This document shows, in pieces, positions 1-4,960 of a stretch of 8,407 bases of DNA (positions are counted from its first letter, which is position 1; each line of letters begins with the position of its first letter). Location of the stretch: positions 1 to 8,407 of the forward strand of contig JAGVMW010000185.1 of the NCBI GenBank assembly GCA_020053615.1, read 5' to 3'. This DNA is from an archaeon. GTDB lineage: Archaea; Nanobdellota; Nanobdellia; Woesearchaeales; GW2011-AR9. The notes below the pieces were generated by a model that was not told the DNA's origin, ran no database searches, and saw only the letters and a program-made list of their open reading frames with translations. Both the position numbers and the translations under genes were made by a program.

Positions 1-266
1 TCTCTTTGCACACTTCTATTCGCTTCATTTTGAACTGTTCGGAATTTCCTAATAGTTGAGTTTTCCTCTAATTCTTGGCATTGATAAATATTCTTTAAGT
101 GTTCATTAACTGTGGGGATGGATACTTCAAATAGTTTTGCAATCAGCTTTTGAGATAGCCAAACTGTCCCCTCGGCATACTTTACTTCAATAGATTCTTC
201 TCCTGCTTGTGAGGTAAATATCAGAAATTCAGCAGTGCTGTTTCTGATGGCTAAATCTTTGTCCAT
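1..266 (-). CDS. RhuM-family protein (virulence protein RhuM/COG3943), 5' part, runs off the window
   Basis: The open frame runs leftward from an ATG at 264-266 to the window edge, giving 88 codons with no stop; the C-terminal part lies outside. The N-terminus has the layout of RhuM proteins: a short strand region, then GTVWLSQKLIAKLFEVSIPTV near residue 33, then HLKNIYQCQELEENSTIRKF, then TVQNE. In that family this is a winged-helix-like N-terminal domain (the W-L-[ST]-Q segment) followed by the conserved V-Q-x-E stretch. RhuM was named from a Salmonella pathogenicity island, and its biochemical role is not established. The family is common on mobile islands and near Fic/Doc or restriction genes, which fits the accessory DNA to the right. 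A TATA-like box lies about 29 nt upstream and no Shine-Dalgarno is visible. Family assignment is confident; function is unknown. Confidence 0.8.
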   Translation of the reverse strand, partial: MDKDLAIRNSTAEFLIFTSQAGEESIEVKYAEGTVWLSQKLIAKLFEVSIPTVNEHLKNIYQCQELEENSTIRKFRTVQNEANRSVQR

Positions 267-289
267 TTCTAGCTTAGTAGAAGAGGTAG

Positions 290-300
290 TATATAAATTC
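290..300 (-). promoter_or_regulatory. Archaeal TATA box for the RhuM-family gene
   Basis: On the minus strand the sequence reads AATTTATATAC, centred about 29 nt before the ATG at 266. That spacing would start the transcript only a few nt before the start codon. No ribosome binding site is visible, consistent with a near-leaderless mRNA. Confidence 0.45.
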
Positions 301-310
301 TATTCGCACT

Positions 311-407
311 TGTCCAGTGCGGGAGTGGCTATCCCCATTCTGTTTTTTACGAGCTAATCAGAGAGAAATCTGCGGTTATGGGCTGTCCAGTGGGTGCGGG
401 AGTGGCT
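311..407. repeat. Short direct repeat pair, TGTCCAGTG...CGGGAGTGGCT
   Basis: Copy one (311-330) and copy two (384-407) share TGTCCAGTG and CGGGAGTGGCT, with four extra bases (GGTG) between the halves in copy two. A related TGTCTAGTGGGT occurs at 3520-3531, beyond the insertion sequence. Copy one also forms a small hairpin with its left flank (GCACT at 306-310 pairing with AGTGC at 316-320). The bases resemble tRNA 5' ends, but no tRNA can be folded. Confidence 0.55.
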
Positions 408-460
408 TTGTGGTGGTTCCAGTATTGATTTGTTTTCTTTCCATTGGAGCACTTGGAACT

Positions 461-477
461 CACGTAATAGTTACGTG
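461..477. repeat. Small perfect inverted repeat (hairpin)
   Basis: CACGTAA and TTACGTG are separated by TAG, giving a 7-bp stem with a 3-nt loop in the non-coding stretch left of the HNH/HEPN cassette. No T-run follows, so it is not an obvious terminator. Confidence 0.4.
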
Positions 478-547
478 CTTATGGACTCGGCAATAGGCTC
501 TAATGAGCAAGAATTCACGCGTAATAGCCAAAGTGGACATAATAAGA

Positions 548-635
548 GTTATGTTCAATTCGTAAGTGTGCTTTACTGACTTAGAGATTGTCGCTCGAAC
601 AAAAATGAGTTTTAACAAAAACAGTTGGGGCTGAC
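548..635 (+). repeat. Left inverted arm of the HNH/HEPN cassette (four conserved blocks)
   Basis: Four blocks recur in inverted order near 2029-2165: GTTATGTTC (548-556), TTCGTAAGTGTGCTT (559-573), AGAGATTGTCGC (583-594) and GGGGCTGAC (627-635). The spacers between blocks differ between arms in length and sequence while the blocks are identical. That pattern suggests selected sites, such as protein-binding sites at the end of a mobile element, rather than a recent duplication. Confidence 0.75.
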
Positions 636-670
636 ACTAACGACTAACCACCTAATTTCTTAAAAGATAA

Positions 671-678
671 ATTTTTAA
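671..678 (+). promoter_or_regulatory. TATA-like box for the HNH gene
   Basis: ATTTTTAA is centred about 28 nt before the ATG at 702, the archaeal spacing for an mRNA starting at or just before the start codon. A purine-rich GTGGAGAT also abuts the ATG but is too close to be a good Shine-Dalgarno. Confidence 0.4.
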
Positions 679-701
679 GCTTTGGAATTCTCAGTGGAGA
701 T

Positions 702-1358
702 ATGATTAAAAGTTCAAAACAAATAAAAGTAAAAAAATGTAAATATTGTGGGAATGAGTTCATAACAAATAAAAAGCAGAAGTTTTACTGCAAGAATGAA
801 TGTTTCAAAGCACAGAAATATTTGAGAGATCAGGCTTATTTTTCAACTCTTAAAGGGAGGGAGGTAAAGCAAAAAAGTCAATTAAAGAGGAAAGATAAGA
901 AAAAAGAATATGATAAATCTTATTTTTCAACCCCTCTTGGAAAAGAAGTTAAAAGAAGAAGTAAAATAAAGAGAAAAGAACACATAACTGAACAGACAAA
1001 AGAGTACCAATCAAGACCTGAAATTCATGAAAAAAGAATGGCTCAGTCAAGAGCATTTAAGCATACTGATAAGGGCAGGGCAAATGCTAGGTATTATGGT
1101 AATATAAGACGTGGAAGAAAAGAAGAAACAACTATTGGTTATACTAAACAAGAATGGATGAATAAAATGAAAGCAACAAATGGTTTCTGTCCAATTTGTA
1201 ATAGGCCTTTTACTTTGGGATATCATAGCAAACATGAAATGAGTATGGATCATAATCCACCTATTTCCAAAGCAGGAAAAAGATTTGTTTATACTATTGA
1301 TATGATTTCTCCCCTTTGCAGAAGTTGCAATTCTAAAAAAGGCAATAGGAATATATAA
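702..1358 (+). CDS. HNH endonuclease with N-terminal zinc ribbon and basic repeats
   Basis: This 218-residue protein has three parts. An N-terminal zinc ribbon uses C13, C16, C30 and C34. A very basic middle region carries 28-residue-spaced repeats starting at Y46, Y74 and Y102, where YFSTLKGREVK matches YFSTPLGKEVK; a related GKGRANARYYGNIRR-like unit follows near 119-137. The C-terminal HNH nuclease has C163-P-I-C166, the catalytic-type M-D-H184, and C206-R-S-C209-N210-S-K-K-G, so all metal and catalytic positions look intact. Families with this plan nick or cut DNA and occur in phages, homing elements and defence islands. The T-x-x-G-K basic repeats resemble DNA-contacting repeats of homing-type HNH proteins. 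The HEPN gene follows in the same direction. The nuclease fold is confident; homing, defence or cassette mobilisation cannot be separated from sequence alone. Confidence 0.85.
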   Translation: MIKSSKQIKVKKCKYCGNEFITNKKQKFYCKNECFKAQKYLRDQAYFSTLKGREVKQKSQLKRKDKKKEYDKSYFSTPLGKEVKRRSKIKRKEHITEQTKEYQSRPEIHEKRMAQSRAFKHTDKGRANARYYGNIRRGRKEETTIGYTKQEWMNKMKATNGFCPICNRPFTLGYHSKHEMSMDHNPPISKAGKRFVYTIDMISPLCRSCNSKKGNRNI

Positions 1359-1397
1359 GATCATATTTCAAGAAATGAGAATGGCAAACAAACAAGA

Positions 1398-1405
1398 TTT
1401 AAATA
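1398..1405 (+). promoter_or_regulatory. TATA box for the HEPN gene
   Basis: TTTAAATA, an excellent archaeal TATA match, is centred about 26 nt before the ATG at 1427. This predicts a transcript starting at the start codon and argues for that ATG rather than the TTG at 1412. The HEPN gene may therefore be expressed separately from the HNH gene despite their shared direction. Confidence 0.55.
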
Positions 1406-1426
1406 ACAGATTTGATTAAGAATAAC

Positions 1427-1996
1427 ATGGAAGATGATTATAATCTTTTTATGAACACTTTAATGAAAACAAAGATTATGGTGGATATACCCATTAACTC
1501 TTATGCACATGTTCCGGAGATAAGACAAGCATTTAACGCGGGAAGTTATTTTCGAGCTATAATGTTATTATCTTGCACTGTAGAGTCTACACTTAATAAT
1601 CTTGTTCTTTTGGAGGTTATCCAGACAAATAAGTTATTGGCTTGGGAGAGGGCAGATTTACAGAGGTTTTCACTTCAAACATTAATAGATTGGGTTTCGG
1701 GAATAAAAATCAAAAGAAAGAGATGGCTAAAGTTAGACTATGGAAAATATCCACCTATAATTACTACCCCATTAATTAGCCCAGAAGAGAAAGTTGTATT
1801 AGAAAAATTAAAAGATATAAGAAATGACATAGCTCATTGTTCTTATTTAACTTACGATAAAAATTTAAGAAAGGAGTTGATTGAAGAAATAATTAATCAG
1901 ACGGAACCAATTTATAACAAACTTGTTGAAGAGCTGATTAGATTATCTAAGCTTAGGCATTCTGAATCAGATTTAAATAAAGACTACTGCACATAA
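1427..1996 (+). CDS. HEPN-domain protein, putative RNase or toxin
   Basis: The 189-residue protein is largely helical. Near the middle of its C-terminal half it has D-I-R132-N-D-I-A-H137, the R-x4-H signature of HEPN domains, preceded by an acidic helix of the type usual in that fold (EKVVLEKLKD). The earlier helix FRAIMLLSCTVESTLNNLV is also typical of HEPN bundles. Active HEPN proteins are metal-independent RNases found in toxin-antitoxin, abortive infection and CRISPR effectors; others only bind nucleotides. The R and H are both present, so activity is plausible. I chose the ATG at 1427 because a strong TATA box sits 26 nt upstream; a TTG at 1412 would add five residues. The neighbour is an HNH nuclease in the same cassette, and no cognate antitoxin or nucleotidyltransferase partner is visible. 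Confidence 0.72.
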   Translation: MEDDYNLFMNTLMKTKIMVDIPINSYAHVPEIRQAFNAGSYFRAIMLLSCTVESTLNNLVLLEVIQTNKLLAWERADLQRFSLQTLIDWVSGIKIKRKRWLKLDYGKYPPIITTPLISPEEKVVLEKLKDIRNDIAHCSYLTYDKNLRKELIEEIINQTEPIYNKLVEELIRLSKLRHSESDLNKDYCT

Positions 1997-2028
1997 CTGA
2001 AACTAATAACATGCACTTAATCAAACTG

Positions 2029-2165
2029 GTCAGCCCCCACCTAACTATTAACTTGCGACAATCTCTTTACTTTGATGTAACTTTCTATGTTTAATCAAAC
2101 AAGCACACTTACGAACTTCTCGCACTGCGGTGCTCGACCTCCGCATAAAGCGGGGGGAACATAAC
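2029..2165 (-). repeat. Right inverted arm of the HNH/HEPN cassette
   Basis: Blocks complementary to the left arm appear in mirror order: GTCAGCCCC (2029-2037), GCGACAATCTCT (2055-2066), AAGCACACTTACGAA (2101-2115) and GAACATAAC (2157-2165). A 41-nt GC-rich insert (2116-2156) separates the outer two, against two nt in the left arm. This insert holds a TGCGG/CCGCA hairpin. The decamer TTAATCAAAC occurs twice within the arm (2017-2026, just inside, and 2091-2100). Confidence 0.75.
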
Positions 2166-2171
2166 ACCTCT

Positions 2172-2189
2172 TAGAACTCTCTTTCTGAA
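2172..2189. repeat. Left inverted repeat of the IS1111-type element
   Basis: TAGAACTCTCTTTCTGAA is the exact reverse complement of 3457-3474. It marks the 3' side of the transposase gene. Confidence 0.9.
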
Positions 2190-2423
2190 ATAAAAGATTA
2201 CATGGGAATAACCTCCCACGCAACCTCTTTGTGTTTCGTGACCATAGGTAATTTCATCACCTTTTTATACTTTTCTGGTTTTTATATGAAATGGGCAGGG
2301 CTCATACCACAAACACCTCTTGGTGCTTTGTGCACATGATGGAACGTGGTAAACAGGCCCCCATTCATCGTTAGGAGGCTCAAAGCCTAGTTAAGTTCAG
2401 GGGGTGCCCGTGCCCACTTCTTC
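2190..2423 (-). ncRNA. Candidate bridge RNA/seekRNA of the IS1111-type element
   Basis: The 234-nt segment downstream of the transposase has no reading frame but is rich in hairpins. AGGCT/AGCCT is at 2376-2388. A longer stem pairs GGGC (2298-2301) and TACCAC (2305-2310) with GTGGTA (2346-2351) and GCCC (2357-2360); it alternates with an apical hairpin CACAAACACC/GGTGcTTTGTG (2308-2332). GGUGAU/AUUACC (2247-2261) needs a G-U pair that exists only in the minus-strand RNA. CACG/CGTG closes a 16-nt loop (2217-2240), and TGGGA/TCCCA (2203-2218) is an alternative to it. IS1111 elements encode their guide RNA in this position. Two loops contain ACCTCTT on the plus strand, which is also the sequence at the left element edge (2166-2172). 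RNA ends are not determinable here. Confidence 0.6.
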
Positions 2424-3407
2424 CTATTTGGAAGCATGAAACGGCTGCTCATTCTTGAGCATATGCCAGACAATTGTCAGCATCTTTCTTGCCGTACTTC
2501 GGCGAGCAACTTTAGCATTCTTACGCAATTTCATCTGCGCATAATGCAACTGAAATTTATTTTCTGGTAAAGTTGAAGCTCTGCCACTACATTCGGTCAA
2601 TATCCATTTCAGCCACTTATTGACCGCATTATTTTTGACATTAAATTCTGTTTTTCCGGTTTGATAAATGCCTGGACAGAGTCCGGCATACATCACTAAT
2701 TCTTTTGGTGTTTTGAAACGGTTAATGTCAGCTATTTCACTAATAATCATCAAAGCTCCAAAGTAACCGACACCGGGAATTGTCTTCAGCAGGTTAGCTA
2801 AGCGATGACTTCGGGCTTTGTCTTCTACTCGAGATTCCATCTCTTTTTCTTCTAAAACAATACATTCTCTAATCTTCAGCATGTTGTTCAAAAGTGGGTC
2901 ATTCCACTCCAAGAGCAAAGCCAAATTTTTCTTATTCCAAAGTTTTGGCGGATAAGCCACGCCCAAAGTTAGAAGCCGAGATTTAATCTTCAACTGAACT
3001 TCTACCCGCATGCGAGTGAGATTAGCTTTGCCACGACAAAGATCACGCATTGCTAACATCTCGTCTGAGGGAATGTATACTTCCGGTAGATAACCGGTGC
3101 GAAGTAAGTCGGCTAATATCTTCGCATCTACTTTATCGGTCTTCTTTCTGCAAGCGATATCGTGTGTTTTCTTTGCTGAAGAGAGCTTGGGCGTATAGCC
3201 CAATTCGCGGAAAAGTACATATGCATATCGCCACATTGCGCAGGATTCTATAGCTATTGCTTTCAGGGGCATTCCACAGAGGAAACTCTGTGCCCCTTCT
3301 GGTGTCGGTTGAAAAGTGTGCTCACGCACAACTTTACCGGTTGTATCCATAATGCAGCCGACATATTGGTCTTTATGGATGTCTATTCCAGCATATAATT
3401 CTCTCAT
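2424..3407 (-). CDS. IS110-family (IS1111-type) DEDD transposase/recombinase
   Basis: This 327-residue protein has the two IS110 domains. The N-terminal RuvC-like DEDD domain shows GID9IHK, IAIE54S and KTD91KVD94AKILADLL, so all four acidic residues are present. The C-terminal transposase-20 domain shows IPGVGYFGALMIISEI (210-225) followed by FKTPKELVMYAGLCPG (231-246). In the family this enzyme recombines donor and target DNA under a structured guide RNA, using a C-terminal serine in a Y-x-S-G context. Here that position reads Y-Q-T250-G (codon ACC), a possible change of the nucleophile. The G-R-I-T-K-x-G segment that usually follows is also altered (FNVKNNAVNKWLKW). The start at 3407 is supported by a GAGGTG Shine-Dalgarno about 7 nt upstream. 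The frame is otherwise full length and unbroken. Confidence 0.93.
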   Translation of the reverse strand: MRELYAGIDIHKDQYVGCIMDTTGKVVREHTFQPTPEGAQSFLCGMPLKAIAIESCAMWRYAYVLFRELGYTPKLSSAKKTHDIACRKKTDKVDAKILADLLRTGYLPEVYIPSDEMLAMRDLCRGKANLTRMRVEVQLKIKSRLLTLGVAYPPKLWNKKNLALLLEWNDPLLNNMLKIRECIVLEEKEMESRVEDKARSHRLANLLKTIPGVGYFGALMIISEIADINRFKTPKELVMYAGLCPGIYQTGKTEFNVKNNAVNKWLKWILTECSGRASTLPENKFQLHYAQMKLRKNAKVARRSTARKMLTIVWHMLKNEQPFHASK

Positions 3408-3456
3408 TCTGAATCACCTCGTTTTTGGCTCGGAAAGCGGAGCAGGTATTTACTTC

Positions 3457-3474
3457 TTCAGAAAGAGAGTTCTA
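3457..3474. repeat. Right inverted repeat of the IS1111-type element
   Basis: TTCAGAAAGAGAGTTCTA is the exact reverse complement of 2172-2189. It lies about 50 bp upstream of the transposase start. Confidence 0.9.
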
Positions 3475-3485
3475 CTCCCATCATT

Positions 3486-3523
3486 GTTGTATTTAATTCG
3501 TAAGCAATCTTGGTGGGATTGTC
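3486..3523 (+). repeat. Third, diverged copy of the cassette arm beyond the IS
   Basis: Bases 3486-3504 match 548-566 of the left arm at 16 of 19 positions, including AATTCGTAAG exactly; all three differences are transitions. ATTGTC (3518-3523) then echoes the next block of the arm. The inner blocks are missing or unrecognisable. It is in the same orientation as the left arm, so it could belong to a neighbouring decayed cassette. Confidence 0.5.
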
Positions 3524-3607
3524 TAGTGGGTATTGAGAAGATTAGATTTGGCACAGAAGAACCTAAACTATTTCCTCGCTATCTTCCACAACGTCTCAAA
3601 GAAGTTC

Positions 3608-4204
3608 TCAACAATCCTCATCCTCCCCCATCTCCTCCTCATCTTCCCCGTCGTCGTCATCCTCATCTCTCTTCCTGCTTTTCTCCGGAGACGGCTTGGG
3701 GCAACGCTGCTGGTATTCGCTAAAAATAAACTTACAGGTCTGAGTATACTTCTCCGGATGCGCTTTGATGTCTTTTAACAATTCATCCACCTTAACCCAA
3801 ACATATTCCTCAACTTCTTCTTTATCGATGTTGAATGGTCCAGAATAAACTAATTTATAAACCAATTGAAACTCATTTTCGTGCGTGTGTTTTAATCTAA
3901 ACAGGGGACTTAATTCCACGTTAGGCAGAGATAAGCCAATCAGCATCTCCTCGTGCAACTCCCTTAATGCCCCTTGAAGATAAGTCTCTCCGGAAATCAA
4001 ATGCCCTCCTTGTTGCGCCAGCAATCCTGGCTCTCTATCTTTATTCTTAGAACGTCTCTGAATTAAAGTCTCGCTCAGCGAATCATCTTTGAAAATCAAA
4101 ACTGCTGCTGCCCTATGCCACAACTTCTTCAGATGCGCATTCTTCTTAGTATCTTGCCCAATAACATTATCGTTCTCATCCACGATGTCAATGATTTCTT
4201 CCAT
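3608..4204 (-). CDS. Nudix hydrolase (IPP-isomerase/YfcD-like) with acidic C-terminal tail
   Basis: The 198-residue protein opens with IDIVDENDNVIG and later LWHRAAAVLIF, an arrangement seen in IPP-isomerase-like and YfcD-like Nudix proteins. The Nudix box is at 67-89: G67, E73, R81-E82-L-x-E85-E86; the usual late glycine is L88 instead. The E85/E86 metal ligands are kept, so pyrophosphohydrolase activity is plausible, with substrate unknown. After the fold ends near residue 168, a basic linker (about 169-179) leads to residues 180-197, of which 15 of 18 are Asp or Glu. That tail is encoded by a low-complexity CTC/ATC-rich stretch and is atypical for the family. It follows the DUF3850 gene by 32 nt in the same direction, with only a weak AGAGG before the ATG. 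Confidence 0.82.
   Translation of the reverse strand: MEEIIDIVDENDNVIGQDTKKNAHLKKLWHRAAAVLIFKDDSLSETLIQRRSKNKDREPGLLAQQGGHLISGETYLQGALRELHEEMLIGLSLPNVELSPLFRLKHTHENEFQLVYKLVYSGPFNIDKEEVEEYVWVKVDELLKDIKAHPEKYTQTCKFIFSEYQQRCPKPSPEKSRKRDEDDDDGEDEEEMGEDEDC
3610..3682. repeat. Low-complexity TCC/TCATC-rich tract coding the acidic tail
   Basis: The tract is a run of short TCC, TCA and TCG units on the plus strand, read on the minus strand as GAG, GAT, GAC and GAA codons. It could arise by slippage and makes the length of the Nudix tail likely to vary between strains. Confidence 0.55.
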
Positions 4205-4236
4205 CGATAGCCTCTTTTTACCAAATACATCCCAAA

Positions 4237-4494
4237 TTAAAACCCAATTACCTGAAATCCATATTTCTCAACCTCTTCTTTACTCCAAAAAGTTTGGTTT
4301 TTAGTTCTGAAGAGATAAGTTATTTCTTTTTCCAATATTCTTCCAGTATATTCTTTAATTTCAGGATTCCATTCTTTCAGTACTAATATATCCCCCACGT
4401 TGCATTCCCAATCTGCCAGGCGTAACTCAAAATTCTTCTTTCCCTCTAAAATGGCTTGGAAATAAGTGGGATGGACTTTCTTTTCAATGCGCAT
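4237..4494 (-). CDS. DUF3850 (ASCH/PUA-like fold) small protein
   Basis: The 85-residue protein fits DUF3850: an N-terminal H-P-T-Y-F-x-A-I-L-E-G-K-K-x-F-E-L-R segment (residues 8-25), then CNVGDILVLKEW, then EYTGRILEKEITYLF. These are the family's core strands. DUF3850 belongs to the ASCH/PUA-like group, whose members are thought to bind RNA or modified nucleotides; a precise role is not established. The gene sits 19 nt after one Nudix gene and 32 nt before another on the same strand. An operon handling nucleotides or RNA-derived products is therefore plausible but inferred. No clear Shine-Dalgarno is visible; the ATG at 4494 matches the family's usual start. Confidence 0.82.
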   Translation of the reverse strand: MRIEKKVHPTYFQAILEGKKNFELRLADWECNVGDILVLKEWNPEIKEYTGRILEKEITYLFRTKNQTFWSKEEVEKYGFQVIGF

Positions 4495-4513
4495 ACTTGG
4501 TAAGAAATAACAC

Positions 4514-4960
4514 TTATTTAATAATATTCTCTTTTAGTTTAAGCAGAAGCAACCTCAAATCAGGAGATATCGAATACTCTTCCAGCCGCGAAATTGGCAA
4601 GTAATCCATCCTGCTAAACTGCTCCGGCTCGTTTATGCGGGGAGTTCCAGAAATAACTCGCGTAACAAACTTATGAGCAACAGCTTTTCTCCCGTCTGGA
4701 ATCACAAAATCAACGCTGCCAAAGTAAGTTAGCTTGTCCAACACCATTTCTTTTCCTAACTCCTCATAAGCTTCCCTTTCCGCAGCTTTAGCCAATTCCT
4801 CAATGGTTGGCTTACCCGAAACATAACACTCCTCCGCTTTAATTTTCCCTCCAGGAGTTTCGTAATGGTGGTGATCGTTGCGGTATAGCAACAGAATTTC
4901 TTTATTATCGTTAACAATTAAACAACCAGACAAAATGACTTTCTTAGATAAGTTTAGCAT
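4514..4960 (-). CDS. Nudix hydrolase (MutT-like) with an extended Nudix-box loop
   Basis: I place the start at the ATG at 4958-4960, giving 148 residues. The open frame continues upstream to 5050, but those 30 codons lie in a palindromic repeat and look non-coding. The fold starts with a strand (VILSGCLIVNDNKEILLLYR) and the E-T-P-G-G-K motif. The Nudix box has G38, E54, R62-E63-A-x-E66-E67-x-G69. Fifteen residues separate G38 and E54 where five are standard, so the box carries a 10-residue insertion. The catalytic glutamates are intact, so hydrolysis of a nucleoside diphosphate-linked substrate is plausible, identity unknown. Its first five codons (MLNLS) lie inside the left repeat arm. It is first in a minus-strand series with DUF3850 and another Nudix gene. 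Confidence 0.82.
   Translation of the reverse strand: MLNLSKKVILSGCLIVNDNKEILLLYRNDHHHYETPGGKIKAEECYVSGKPTIEELAKAAEREAYEELGKEMVLDKLTYFGSVDFVIPDGRKAVAHKFVTRVISGTPRINEPEQFSRMDYLPISRLEEYSISPDLRLLLLKLKENIIK

Larger units (their letters stand above)
267..701. other. Non-coding stretch of 435 nt between the divergent RhuM and HNH genes
   Basis: I find no convincing gene here; the one plus-strand frame (394-579) has no recognisable composition or motif. The stretch holds a TATA box for each flanking gene, a direct repeat (311-330 and 384-407), a 7-bp hairpin (461-477), and the left inverted arm of the HNH/HEPN cassette (548-635). Confidence 0.6.
548..2165. mobile_element. Putative mobile cassette: HNH endonuclease plus HEPN protein between inverted arms
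   Basis: The two plus-strand genes are framed by inverted copies of a four-block sequence, the layout of a transposon-like or otherwise excisable unit of about 1.6 kb. No recognisable transposase or integrase lies between the arms, so the unit would depend on the HNH protein or on an enzyme supplied elsewhere. The interior is AT-rich and lysine-rich compared with the ribosomal genes to the right. Target-site duplications are not evident, and the outer right edge is obscured by the neighbouring insertion sequence. The arms are seen directly; mobility is inferred. Confidence 0.5.
2172..3474 (-). mobile_element. IS110-family insertion sequence, IS1111 type
   Basis: Perfect 18-bp inverted repeats lie at 2172-2189 and 3457-3474. 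They enclose one DEDD transposase gene, 50 bp from the right repeat and 234 bp from the left one. Inverted repeats near the ends and a long non-coding segment after the transposase are features of the IS1111 group; the IS110 group proper lacks such repeats and has the long segment upstream. The dinucleotide CT abuts both repeats on the outside (2170-2171 and 3475-3476), compatible with a shared recombination core. True ends may lie a few bases outside the repeats, as in known IS1111 elements. It sits immediately outside the right cassette arm. Confidence 0.88.

Noticed and set aside
394..579. Plus-strand frame in the gap before the HNH gene
   Set aside because: No recognisable domain; it overlaps repeats, a hairpin and the cassette arm, so it is most likely chance.
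1047..1364. Minus-strand frame opposite the HNH gene
   Set aside because: It is the antisense shadow of an intact HNH domain.
548..2165. Integron attC-like sites at the cassette ends
   Set aside because: CCTAAC/GTTAGG-like strings occur, but not as paired core sites with the attC fold, and no integrase is visible.
2101..2170. Intrinsic terminator from the GC hairpin after the HEPN gene
   Set aside because: TGCGG/CCGCA can pair, but no T-run follows on either strand, and archaeal terminators do not need a hairpin.
3510..3590. tRNA-like start (GGTGGGATTGTCTAGTGGGTA) right of the IS
   Set aside because: The D-loop-like TAGTGGGTA is suggestive, but no T-arm, anticodon stem or matching acceptor strand follows.
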